NCBI RefSeq assembly: GCF_004011695.2
Contig: NC_082407.1
Coordinates: 372,001 to 436,000 of the forward strand
Direction: 5' to 3'
DNA length: 64,000 nt
Source of the DNA: Ascochyta rabiei
Lineage: Eukaryota; Ascomycota; Dothideomycetes; Pleosporales; Didymellaceae
Shown here: piece after piece, positions 35,158-45,909 of the stretch
How positions within the stretch are numbered: the stretch's first letter is position 1
How the letters are laid out: the number at the start of each line of letters is the position of its first letter
Program-made: the position numbers and the translations under genes
The notes under the pieces: generated by a model
The model's input: the letters and a program-made list of their open reading frames with translations, nothing else
Database searches by the model: none
What the model was told of the DNA's origin: nothing

Positions 35158-35350
35158 TGTAAGGGCACTATAGGTAGGTAATAGAGCAGAGCGATATAGG
35201 ATAAAATAATAGGTAATATTAATAGATAAGATAAATCCTTAATAGATAAGTCTTTAGGTGTATAGATGTTATATACTAGTTAGTAGGTCTCTAGGCTTAG
35301 CCTAGGACCTAACCGAGGTATCCCCTACTGTAGAGAGAACACCCGTAACA
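35158..35350 (-). repeat. 5' LTR of Gypsy copy 1
   Basis: 193 bp, TGTAAGGGCACTATAGG to AACACCCGTAACA. Differs from its partner by scattered transitions, as RIP after insertion would give. Confidence 0.93.
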
Positions 35351-35425
35351 GAAGAAGAGTAGGTTACAGGCCTGTAAAAGAAATCTACTAGCTACTAACA
35401 TTTTTTATAGAGGTCTATAAGTGCG
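35351..35425 (+). pseudogene. Exon end, intron and exon start of the same dead gene
   Basis: The 75 bp between the two Gypsy copies hold the end of the Lys-rich exon (35,351-35,358, counting the target duplication), an intron of 52 bp (35,359-35,410: GTAGGTTACAG...ACTAACATTTTTTATAG, with a good branch point), and 15 bp of exon 2. Splicing gives ...KK then VYKC, in frame with sequence resuming at 45,591. Confidence 0.6.
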
Positions 35426-35618
35426 TGTAAGGGTACTGTAGGCAGGTAATAGAGCAGAGCGATATAGGATGAAATAATAGGTAATATTAATAGATAAGAC
35501 AAATCCTTAATAGATAAGTCTTTAGGTGTGTGGATGTTATATACTAGTTAGTAGGTCTCTAGGCTTAGCCTAGGACCTAACTAAGGTATCCCCTGCTGTA
35601 GGGAGAACACCTATAATA
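35426..35618 (-). repeat. 3' LTR of Gypsy copy 2
   Basis: 193 bp, TGTAAGGGTACTGTAGG to AACACCTATAATA; the terminal ACA reads ATA by a C-to-T change. Confidence 0.92.
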
Positions 35619-35759
35619 ATAGCCCTCCCCCTTCTAAAGGTTTGTCCTAAACTGCTTTAGGGAATCCCTAGGGCCATTATTAAGCTCTAGAAAAACCTCC
35701 TAAGGAGGGAAAAACTTAGCAGGAGAAATATGGTGTAACCTAGGGTAACTATCTAGCAT

Positions 35760-36010
35760 TAAGTAAGGCTAGGTAGCTGTTAAGAGCAATCCCTTAGATG
35801 CTAGCTACGCTGTTGTCACAACGCCTCCTTAGTACTCTGCTAGGGCAGCACTACTGTGCTGCTAGGCTACTAGGTTTTCCTACATTAAGTAAGGCTAGGT
35901 AGCTGTTAAGAGTAATCCTATAGACGCTAGCTACGCTATTATTACAACGCTTCCTTGTTTGTTAGATTCTTAACGTAGGTTAAGTCCGCAATTGTTAGCT
36001 CTATGGCTTA
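35760..36010. repeat. Direct repeat, two ~126-bp units, Gypsy copy 2
   Basis: Units start with TAAGTAAGGCTAGGTAGCTG at 35,760 and TAAGTAAGGC at 35,886, matching the pair in copy 1. Confidence 0.75.
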
Positions 36011-36035
36011 ATAGGTAAGTAGTGGCTTAAACTAG

Positions 36036-36222
36036 ACGTTACAAAGGTTAACACTAAAGCAGTCCTTAGCTTAACCTGTAGGGAGCGTAACTGTTAGGCG
36101 TTACAAAAGGTTAACGCTAAGGCAGCCTTTAGCTTAACCTGTAGGGAGCGTAACTTATTAGGCGTTATAAAAGGTTAACGTTAAGGTAGCCTTTAGCTTA
36201 ACCTATAGGGAGTGTAACTTAT
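36036..36222. repeat. 62-bp tandem repeat, three units, Gypsy copy 2
   Basis: Starts at about 36,036, 36,098 and 36,161. Each carries AAGGTTAACGYTAAGG and TTAACCTRTAGGGAG. One unit more than in copy 1. Confidence 0.8.
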
Positions 36223-36842
36223 TAGACGTTAGACGTGTAGGGGCTATTAGCTCCCTGCGTCTTACAGGTAGCGACTAGCACTAGGCTAGGGCCTGCCCTG
36301 CGTGTGGACGTTTATTTATACTCTCTACAACCCCCTAGGTAGTTAGGTGCCTTATGCTAGGGATTAAAATCCCTAGGGCCTAAGTAGTAAGTAAGTCTCT
36401 AACTAGTAACGTCTATAAGAGGATTGCTAGCAGCTCCTGTAGCCTATTCCTGCGCGAACTAGCTTATAGAATTTACTTATTTATAGGGGATCTCCTCTGT
36501 ATACTAGCTTATAATAGTAAGCTACTAGCCTTACTATGTATAATGCCTTACCTAGACCCTTACGCAGTATAGTCTAGGCCCTAGCGTGTTTACAACATAA
36601 ATCTTAGGTAAGGTTATTAAACGTCTTCTAATTAGTTAATAGACGCGTGTTTAGATATAGTAAACTTTTATTTATTTACGTAGCGCGTTATGTTAGGTAA
36701 GGGAGCAGTTAGAGGTTAGGTTGTTGCTAGGTGCCTGCTAGGCTGCTAAGGCCTAGGTGTAAAGAAGGACTGTATTTCCTTACCTATAGTGCCTTATTAC
36801 ACACCACCATCCTTATCTGCCACCTAACTCTTATTCTCTAAC

Positions 36843-37811
36843 ATAACTCCCCTGCCCCCCTACATCGCCTACTAGGCCCTGCCTAACTATGTCTATTAGC
36901 TGCCTAACAACATGCAGCCCTAGCCCTTACTCTTATAATACTAGTGCCGCTGCAGCATTACGCGCCTAACTACTTACTCTAAGTATAATTCTAAGGGCAC
37001 TATTAAGTTGTTTATATACGTCTTCTGTTAACCTAGTAGGTATAGGCTCTATAAGGACAACTTTAGTATATACGCTAGCTGCGTAGAGGCAAAGGTTAGC
37101 AAGTGCGTTAAGGTATTTCCTGTACTGCTCTAGTGTCTATCTGTAACTAATACGTGTAGATTAACTCTATCTTCTACTAAGCTATTAACATACTTAACTT
37201 CCTTATTAATTAAGCTGTACGCAAGACTAATAAGAAGACTATTAGGTAGGGTAACTAGGCGACTAAGGACTCTGATAACAACGCTGTCTAGTTATTCTAG
37301 CAGACTGCCTATAACTTCGCTCTAGGCTATTGTAACAGCTTTGTTGCCTATAATGCTGTAGTTTGTTACTGCGTTAACAAGTCTAGTCTCTCTAAGACTA
37401 AGTACGCCTAGGTGCGCTAGGTTTTCTAGTTGTATAACCTCTAGCAGTATATTATAAGTGTTGTTTTCCTCTCCTCCTTCTTAAGGCTAACATAAGTAGG
37501 CTGCAGTTAGTACAGTTAGTGCAAAGCTACCTAACAACGTAGTAATTAATACTGTAATTAAAGAGCACTTCTAGAAGACAGGTTGTGCGAACGAGGCAGA
37601 GAAGCGCTAGTACTACTATAGTACTAACCTGCCGTTATCTGCCTAGGCTCCTACTACCGCCTTCTAGAGGGTATTAGCGTTACCTATAAAGCTTACTCTA
37701 GGTAGCTGTTAACGCTGTAGCCCCTCCTTTAATATAAGCCTAAGTGCTGGTTATAGCAGTCCTTCTGCCTAGTGTAGTAGTAGTTGTAGAGACTCTCTAC
37801 TTCTATAGTAA
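36843..37811 (+). pseudogene. Extra spliced gene in Gypsy copy 2, convergent with pol
   Basis: About 280 codons in three proposed exons: 36,843-37,142, about 37,226-37,459 and 37,500-37,808. The first codon is ATA where ATG is expected. Exon 1 has YIAYxALPNYVYxLPNNM and a Cys-bearing block (YVFC...YASCVEAKVSKCVKVFP). Exon 2 has NNAV, NSFVAYNAVVCYCVNKSS and LYNLxQYIIS. Exon 3 has AAVSTVSAKLPNNVVINTVI, TGCANEAEKR and LTLGSC. The first intron has a good donor (GTAACT); the second ends GGCTAACATAAGTAG with a branch-like CTAAC. It overlaps no gag-pol domain and points at the pol 3' end. Function unknown; a small zinc-binding accessory protein or a captured host gene is my guess. Confidence 0.62.
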
Positions 37812-40800
37812 CTTTTAATAAACCTTATAATTAATCTTCTCTTCTAACTTAAACGTGCTATTCTTACCAGTAATGTATTAGATAGACGCTGGGCCTCCTT
37901 CAGCCACTAGCTGCACTTATTCTAGGAGCGTCCATCCTTACTTCTTAGCTAGGTTAGAAGGATATCCTTTTTAGGAGGCGGACTTCTTAGGACATCCTCT
38001 CTTACGCTTTAGTAGCGTTGGTTCCCTAGGCACTGCCTAGTCACTTACTAATAGATTACCTACGCGAACGCTTTAGTAATAATCCTAAAGGATCTTATTA
38101 CAGTAGTTAAGATAGTTAAGTAGTTCCTAGGTTGCCTCTTTGTTAGGCCAACCTAGCTACTTAACTCTGTACTCCCTTCCTTAGGCTATAGTATCTTAGT
38201 GTAATAGTATACCTTTAACCTTATACCTATTACTAGGCAGAATATCTTCTAGTATGCTAATAGGACCTAGCTAAAACCTGCTGTTTTCTAGGGGTTCCCT
38301 CTAGCGCTTAAGTAATAATACATTAAACACTAGGTGCACTCTATCTATTAATAGAGGGAGCTTCAGCCTGTACGCTAGCTTTCCTATCTTTCTAAGTACT
38401 ATAAATAGTCTAAGGTAGTAAGCGTTAAACTTCTTTAAAGGACAGCTTGTTATTAGGTTCTTAGCCTGCAGGAGGACTAAGTCCCTCTTAGCAAAGTGTT
38501 GTTCTAACCTCTTTGTATTATACTACTAGGCGTTACCCTTTTATATATACTCTAAGGCCTCTTTTACTATTCTCTATATGTTATACTAGTGCTCTAAGCG
38601 TCTAGTAACCTGCCTACGCAGCTCTAGCGTAGTTCTATCTTTATCCTAGACAGCTAGGGGCTTTTAGAGCTAGTGCTTATTAGGCATCCTGTTAAATCCC
38701 TTAGGGTTAGTGCTAAAGGTAACCTTAATAGGAGATTCTCTATGTGCAGAGTAAGCTTTAGAGTTATAGGCGTACTTAGCATATAGTAGAAGGTCTACCT
38801 AGTTATCCTGTTAGTAGTTTATGTATATGCGTAAGTACGTCTCTAACTCCTAATTCTAACGCTCTGTTTGCCCGTCTGTCTAGGGATAGAACGCTGTACT
38901 AAGCTAGTAGTTAATCATTAGGTAGTAGCAAATATTAGACTAAAATTAGCTAGTAAACACTAAACCTTAATCTAACAGCAGCGTATCTAGTAGTCCTTAC
39001 TTTAAGAAGCTCTATTCTATTAACAGTTTAGCTAGGTACTAGGCAGTAATTGTCTTAGTATAGGGTAGGTACTAGATATACTTACTAAACTAGTCTATAA
39101 GAACTAGTATAGCGTTGTACTTATTCCCCTTAGCGTCTATTAACTTTAGTAGGTCTGTTATAAAGTTAAGGGAGTAGTGCTACTAGGCTATATTAGGGAC
39201 TAGAAGTAGTGTAAGTAATCCCTACAGTTTATGTCTCCTAATTTTGTAGAGTTAGTACTTAGGGCACCTTTAGATGTAGTAATGTACGTCCTTTATCAGC
39301 CCTAGCTAATAGTACTTCTTCTTAAGTACTTTAGTAGTCTTATCTACGCTATAGTAACCTCCTATAGGGTTATTATAGTTCCTTAATAGGATAGTGTAGC
39401 GTAGAGTAATATTATTAGGAATCTAAACTTTCCTACTTCTGCGTAAGGTCCTACTTAGGTTAACCTCCTAGTAGTGTTATGCCTTCTTTGCTCTGCTATC
39501 TGTCCTAGTTGTTAGTAACAGCTTTCTAGGGTATAGTACGTCCTATTGCTAGACCTACTTAACAAAATCTGCTAGAATTACTAGTGTCTCTAAGGCGTAA
39601 GCAGAATCTCTCTGTGCGGCTTTGTTCGCAAGGTTTATAGGGGCACTAACTCTGTTGTCTAGGCTACAAAGGAGAGCTTCTGCAACGTTAAAGTCTAGTC
39701 CCCTAGCTTTAGTGTCTTTAGATTAACCCTAGCTCTAATAGCTATTAGATGGAAGGTTAAGAGCTAGGGGAGACAAGTCTCTAAGGCCAATCTGATATTG
39801 GCGGAATTCCTTAGGGACAACTTTAGGTAGTTACTAGACTGCTGCTGGGTCTGCTATAGGTATGTTAAGCCTAGATATTACCTATATATTGTTTTAAGCC
39901 CTAGACTTATAAATTGTTTAGATTTAAAGCTTTTATTATAAGGTAGGCAGCATAGCGTTCTACAGGGCCTGCTGTTCTCTAACCTTAAGACCTTCTACGT
40001 AATCTAGACGCCTCAATAGGCTGTCTACTGTGTTTTTAGGTCCTAGCTTGTATTTAACTTTAAAGTTAAGTCTTGCCAGCTCCTCTGCCTATTAGGCTTG
40101 CTTAGGAGAGAGCTTCTTTGTTGTTATAAAGTACCTTAGGTTATTATAATCTAAGAGTACTCTAATTGTTACTAGGGCGTGTTTAAGATAGTGTCTCTAC
40201 TGCCTAAAGGCTTTAACAATTACAGATAGTTCTTTATTGTAGGTATACTATCTAATAGATAGGCCTGTAAACTTCTAGCTCTAAAATACTACAGGCTTCT
40301 AGTGTAGCTCTGTGGCCACTTTAGACGTTTAGGGTTGTAACAGGATAGCTGCTATAGCAAAGTCTAACGCGTTAGTAAGGATAATAATAGGCTTGTTTAG
40401 GTTAAAGTGCTAAAGCACTAGGGCCCCTATAAACTTCTCCCTAATTATAAGGAACGCTATACGCACTTCCTCTAGCCAGTGCTATAGTTTATACTATTTT
40501 ATTAGTCCCTTCTAACTCTTCTTTAGTCTCGCCCCCCCCTTTTCTTAACTAGGGACCCCCTAGTCCTCTGCTAGGTGTTAGGCGGCTGTTATATAGTTAA
40601 TAAGCGGCTAGACAATTCCTAAGTAGTTAAATATAAACTACTAATAAAAGTTAGTAAAGCCTAAGAACACTTAAATATCCTTATAACTAGATAGTTTAGG
40701 CTATTTAGTAATAGTACAGACCTTCTTAGAATCTATTACCACCCTATCTAGGGTAATAACAAATCCTAGAAACTCTACTAACTTGCTAGAGAAGACGCAC

Positions 40801-41209
40801 TTGCTTGCCTTTGCGAACATCCCCTATTTAACTAGGCAATTAAGAACCTCTTTAACGTGCTTGTTGTGGTCTTTCTTGTCCTAGGAATAGATAAGGATGT
40901 TGTCTAGGTAAACTACGCAGATCCTATCTAGTAGGCCTTCTAGGGCTCTGTAGATATAGGATTAGAACGTAGCTAGTACGTTAGCTAAGCTAAACAGCAT
41001 TACTAGGTATTTAAAATAACCGTATTGCGTCTTAAACGCAGTCTTCTACTTGTTGCCCTCCTTAATCTAGAGCCTATAGTAGGCGTTATGTAGATCTAGC
41101 TTAGTAAAGACTTTCGCTTTTAACAGACAATCTATTATCTCGCTCACTAGCAGGATAGGATACTAATTCTTAATAGTTATCTTATTTAATCCCTAATAAT
41201 TAACACATA

Positions 41210-41274
41210 ACGTACCCCACGGACGAGCCAGTTACCGGACGAGTCAGTCACTTTTGCCAAGCCCCCACCAAACT
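41210..41274 (+). repeat. Left TIR of pogo copy C
   Basis: About 65 bp, matched by 43,009-43,073 inverted with a few transitions. Two tandem 16-bp blocks: CGGACGAGCCAGTTAC and CGGACGAGTCAGTCAC. Confidence 0.92.
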
Positions 41275-41337
41275 CCACCCCATTATAACCCAAAACAACC
41301 TAAATTAACACTGCAAACTGCAGTACAGTCTGTAATA

Positions 41338-42993
41338 TTATTCAGAAACTACTTCTACCTCTTTCTTACACGTTCGCGCGTTATGTCCAGTCTTACTGCA
41401 CCGTCCACAGCGCCTTTAGGAAGGCTTACCCACTTCAGCGCGCACCTGCTTCTTTGCCTTCTTACCATCACAACGCGCCCTAAACTCTTTTAGGGCTGTT
41501 AATCGCTAGCCCTCTTCAACTACTAGAGTACCTTCTTTCTTAACCTGCTTTCTTTTGTGTAATTTTTGTTGTGTGGCTGCCTTATTAGCAGCTTAAAGCT
41601 CAGCAATCTCCTGTTGCGCTAACACTAGCTTGTGCGCAATTATAGCTGCCCCCTTTAAGACCTTCTTAAACGCTTTAACTATAGAGGTAGGCGAGCTATC
41701 TATTTACCTCTGAATCCTTGTCTTTACAAGTGTTGATTGCAACCCTAGTTTAAGGGTGTTGCTTGGGGTTTGCAACTGCCAGAGCTCGTTGTTGACGGGT
41801 AGTGGTGGTGATGGCGTGCGTAGCTTTACATTAAGGCTGCTTATAACCCGTTGTAGGTCAAACAGGACCAGTCCAGCGCCTCAGAACCCTCCCTAGATAT
41901 TCCTAGAAGTAATTACAGCGTTGTAGGCGCGTATAAAGCATGGTAGGAACTCTGTCTTTATAATATAGTTAATCTAGTTGTATATAAGTATTTTAGCTTA
42001 GCACCTATACGCCTTCTTTAAAGCAGCAAAACAAGCCATATTAAGAGGCTGTGTAAGGTGTAATAAGTAGAAAGGCAAGCAAAGAGCAATTATCTTGCTA
42101 TCCTTGCAGTACTGCTGGAATTTAAGAGAGTTGTGGCTCTTATAACTATTAATAATAAGCAAATGGTAGGTGCTAACAGTACGCTCCTTTGTATACCTGT
42201 CAAAGTGGCTTATCTAGTCTAGACCAAGCTTGTTAGTAGTCCAGCCGTTATCAGAGACTCCAATAACCCAGTCTTAAGGCAGATCCTCTTCTTTATACCA
42301 GGCAGAGAGGTAGTAGTAGGCCTTAAAGATAAGGAAGGCAGGAATAGCCTATCCTTTGGCATTAATGCCTACTATAGCTGTAGCCTACTCCCGGTTGCCT
42401 GGTTAGACAGCCTTTGGCCGACCTTGTCGTTCTGAAGCTGTAACAACTGCTCCTGGGGAGATCTGGCCTATCATGAAGCCTGTCTTGTTGAAGTTGTACG
42501 TGTCTTCATCCTAGATGCCATACTTAGCTTTAGTGTTAGCTACTAGGCTAAACCAGCTCTGTAGAACCTTAGGATCCTTACAGAGGGCTCTCTTGTAGTT
42601 GTACTTGCGATTAAACTTGACTATAAGCTCTAGGTGCCGCTTAACAAACGTACTAGGCCAGGTTGCGCTAACAGGACCTAGATTACGCTCAGCGCGCAAA
42701 GAATTGGCTATAGTAGCTACATCTAAGAGCTAAGAGGAAAACCCTTGCGCGTCTAGCTTAATAACATGTTTAATAATTACCTTCTTCTTATTATTATCTA
42801 GCTTCTGCAAGTTGGCTATAGAATTAGCGCGTGAAGGTTGTCCTATGTGTTAGTTGCTTAGTGTTGTTTAAGAGACTCTGTAGATAGCTGCAGCGCGTCG
42901 CTAAGAGAGTGTCGCGTCTTGTTTAAGAGCCTGAAGCGCAAGCTGTATCTAAGCTTCTTTTAACGCGTCTAAATGGTGTTGTTGAGAAGGCAT
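41338..42993 (-). pseudogene. Pogo-type transposase relic, copy C
   Basis: ATG at 42,993 (MPSQQHHLDALKEA) to a natural-looking TAA at 41,338 (KKEVEVVSE), 551 codons plus stop, a usual length for fungal pogo transposases. Parts: an N-terminal helix-turn-helix (about residues 15-50, LALQALKQDATLS), a CENP-B/Tc5-type domain readable at 42,699-42,511 (MRAERNLGPVSATWPSTFVK to KAKYGI), and a DDE domain in the C-terminal half. It still has several TAG and TAA codons (for example after KEA), so it is dead, though mildly damaged. Confidence 0.87.
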
Positions 42994-43008
42994 TAGTATG
43001 TGAAGGGT

Positions 43009-43073
43009 AGTTTGGTAGGGGCTTGGCAAAAGTGACCGACTCGTCCGGTGACCGGCTCGTCCGTGGGGTACGT
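43009..43073 (-). repeat. Right TIR of pogo copy C
   Basis: Inverted partner. Its blocks read CGGACGAGCCGGTCAC and CGGACGAGTCGGTCAC on the minus strand. Confidence 0.92.
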
Positions 43074-45392
43074 TAATCTTGTAGTGATATTAGGTTTAGA
43101 AACAAACAGGATAGGTGCTCCTGCTAGTAACTTACTTAGGCAGATCTAGCCCTTCTTCTGTACTACCTTAAGGTATTCCTAGAGTATATCTAGTTCTTAG
43201 CAGAACAGGTTATAGATTAGGAGGTTAGAAACCTTAGTACCCGCCTTAATCTCTATAGAGTAATTATACTCCTAGTAGGGCACTAATACACTTGTCTAGC
43301 GTTTACTAAACGTAAACTACTTATAATAGAGGTGCTTAGGCACGTATTTAAGCTCTTCTATATCTAGGGCGTCTGCCTCTAGTATAGGGCCACTGTTAAT
43401 TCCTACTACTATAATCCTTAACTACTTAGTAAGGGTTACGTCTAGCGTCTGTCTGTTGTCCGTCTAGTAGACGTCTGTTAGACCCCCTATATCTAGACTA
43501 TTAGACTATAGTAGGTATAGATACTTACCTAGGTCTAGGTTACTAAACAATTGTTTAGCAGTTACTAGCTAGACTCTTTTAACGTTGTCTGTAAACTACT
43601 TATAGGTTTCTGCAGAGAAGCAGATATATAGGTCTACCTTAGCTAGGTATAGATAACCTAATACTAGGTTGTATCTAACAAATAATATAGACTAGAATTT
43701 AGTTAGCCTAACTATCTTAGGCGTTCTCTTGCTGTTATAGCAGACTATTGTTAACTAGTACTACTCTATTAACAACAGCTTTGTATTGTCCAGGACCACC
43801 ACGTTTAGTTGCTGGTTAGTTCCTTCTAGGTTAAGCCCTAGGTCTTTAGCTACCTATTTAGTAATAAGGTTTAGCTCTAAACCTAAGTCGTACAAGGCCT
43901 AGAGAGTTCTAGGGTTACCCTTAGAGTTAATTAGCTGGATAGTAACCACTATATAGGTTTATTTCCCTTTAGTCTCTAGCCCTAGTTATAGGTAGGAAAG
44001 GTTAGCAACTAGGGCTTCCTATTTCCCTAGTTGCTACTAGATTGTTAATTACCGCCTCCGCAGCCTCTCTAATAGCTCTGTTACTAATGGCCCTAAGGGT
44101 TTTGCCCCTAATTTAGCTAATAATAACTACCCCTATTAGATTATTAGTAGTAATTGCCCCTATAGGACCCCTTGCCTCCTACTAAATTAGCATTATTAGT
44201 TGCTGGCTAGGAGTCTCCTAGCTGCTTTCCAGCGTCGCTTCTAGAGGGGGTTAAGGCCTAGCTGTAGTGCCTTTTAAATCCTCCCCTATTAGAAGAAGAG
44301 TAAGGTCTTTTGTTTTAACTACTGCCTTTAGCCTAGAGGCTTAAGTTTAAGGGGACTGTTGCGGTCTCCGCGTTACAGAGGGCCTGTTTAAACTCTACCT
44401 ACTTAGTAATGTGTTCTAGGCTACTATTACGCTAGATCTTACGTTAGAGTTTATAGGGAGTAAGGCTCTATATAAATACTATCTTAAACTTATAGTTATC
44501 TGTGCTGTTGTTAAACTTAGTAAAGTTACAGGGCAGTAGAGACTTCTACTTGTTTAACTTTATTAGGAAGGTGTTAATAGAATTGTTAGCCTTCTACTTA
44601 TAGTTAAAGTACTTATTATAGTTCTTATACTAAGTAAAGACTAGGTCTTATATAAGCTGCTCCTCCTCTACGCAGAGGTTAGCCTAGGTTTAGATTAATC
44701 CCTTGTTAATATGTTGTTAGATTAATTCTTAATAGACACTATAGTAGATAGTGCCTATAATCTAATAGGTGCAGGTTATAGAGTCTTTAACTACTTAAGC
44801 GTACTAGAACGCCGTGTCTATGTCCTTAATCTACTAGTCTACCTACTAGGTTAATAGAGGCTTATTATCTGTCCTAAGTTTTAGCTTAGGTTAGACGTTG
44901 TTAAGGACTTGCATTATCTTGCTGGCCTTGTTAAACGCTAGGCAGTGGCTACCTAGCGTAGGTCTGACATGCGTCTGCTGCAGGGTCTCTACTACCTAGT
45001 TAAATTACTGCTACCAGATTTCAATTTCTTATTTAGGGGCGCTAGACAATTCTGCCTTATTAAGTGCCTCTAGCAACAACAGGATAGAAGCCTGTAGCAA
45101 CTCTATTTGTGTAACGCGTAGCGTTAGGACGTCTAGCGTCGCAATGCTTGCTGCTGTAGTAGCTAACCTGCCCCTAATGTAAGGGTTAAGCAGTAGCTCT
45201 ATAGGTGCGTTGTCGCGGCGTTGCGTATCTAGCTCCTAACCAAGGTTGTTGCAAGGGGGCAACTCCTCTATGTTGCTAGTGGTTAAGCAGAGGTTACGTT
45301 GTCCTCTAGCCATTGCTAATGGCTAAGTTTTTTCCTGTCTCTCTACTGCTAATTAGCTGCCTGTTCTAAGAGGAAGTATAAAGGATTTAAAT

Positions 45393-45585
45393 TGTAAGGG
45401 CACTGTAGGTAGGTAATAGAGCAGAGCGATATAGGATAAAATAATAGGTAATATTAATAGATAAGATAAATCCTTAATAGATAAGTCTTTAGGTGTGTAG
45501 ATGTTATATACTGGTTAGTAGGTCTCTAGGCTTAGCCTAGGACCTAACCGAGGTATCCCCTGCTGTAGGAAGAACACCTGTGACA
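45393..45585 (-). repeat. 5' LTR of Gypsy copy 2
   Basis: 193 bp, TGTAAGGGCACTGTAGG to AACACCTGTGACA. It keeps both termini and is the best-preserved of the four LTRs. AGATAA motifs are retained. Confidence 0.93.
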
Positions 45586-45590
45586 GTGCG

Positions 45591-45706
45591 TATAGGACGT
45601 AAAGAAGTCTGTAGTAGCTCTAGAGCTTGCTATAGATTCCTCCTCCTTAGAGGACAGTAATAAAGATAATAAGGATTAAATAGTTTACAGGTCTATATAT
45701 AAATAA
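45591..45706 (+). pseudogene. Exon 2 remainder of the dead Lys-tailed gene
   Basis: After Gypsy copy 2 the frame continues DVKKSVVALELAIDSSS and LEDSNKDNKD, ending IVYRSIYK and TAA at 45,704-45,706. One TAG and one TAA interrupt it. This acidic C-terminal exon joins the basic exon 1 through the intron at 35,359-35,410. Confidence 0.55.
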
Positions 45707-45909
45707 AACAGTGTTTATACTGCTATTTACACTCCTGTTACTGTTGTAATTTTCCCTTGCTTACTAACTCTCTACCCTGCTACCCCTGTAAACGCAAAGC
45801 TCTGCACCCGCTGGCCCAAACACTGGCATACTTACTGCATCAGATTAAGTCAACTCCTGCTGAGAAAAGTACTGTGCGTGTTTCTTGGATCAACTGAAAC
45901 CTTGTACTG

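Larger units (their letters stand above)
27077..35350 (-). mobile_element. Ty3/Gypsy retrotransposon copy 1
   Basis: 8,274 bp bounded by two 193-bp LTRs and a perfect 5-bp target duplication GAAGA (27,072-27,076 and 35,351-35,355). Coding order on the minus strand is gag, protease, RT, RNase H, integrase, so the 5' LTR is the right one. A plus-strand gene lies between the pol end and the left LTR. The element is broken by TAA and TAG throughout. Confidence 0.93.
41210..43073 (-). mobile_element. Pogo/Fot-type DNA transposon, copy C, nested in Gypsy copy 2
   Basis: 1,864 bp. Ends ACGTACCCCACGGACGAGCC and its inverse. TA on each side (41,208-41,209 and 43,074-43,075). Copy 1 of the Gypsy element shows the empty site: ATATAATCTTATAG against CACATA|element|TAATCTTGTAG. 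It is the least decayed pogo copy, with most CA and CG still in place, so it is likely the most recent insertion. Confidence 0.95.
37820..45385 (-). pseudogene. Gypsy gag-pol relic, copy 2, split by pogo copy C
   Basis: Same domain order as copy 1: gag about 45,385-44,000; protease about 43,900-43,400; RT start to 43,075, continuing at 41,207-40,500; RNase H near 40,200-40,030; integrase near 39,700-38,400; C-terminal basic tail near 37,980-38,010, where the AT-hook Arg reads Cys. Pogo copy C sits in the RT motif corresponding to RLYINYxGLNK of copy 1. Confidence 0.85.
35426..45585 (-). mobile_element. Ty3/Gypsy retrotransposon copy 2, carrying pogo copy C
   Basis: Same family and orientation as copy 1 and only 75 bp away. 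Two 193-bp LTRs and a perfect 5-bp target duplication GTGCG (35,421-35,425 and 45,586-45,590). Without pogo copy C (1,864 bp plus duplicated TA) the element is about 8.29 kb. Internal sequence is nearly collinear with copy 1. Confidence 0.93.

Noticed and set aside
27077..45585. Tandem duplication of a single Gypsy element
   Set aside because: Each copy has its own distinct 5-bp target duplication and two LTRs, which shows independent insertions.
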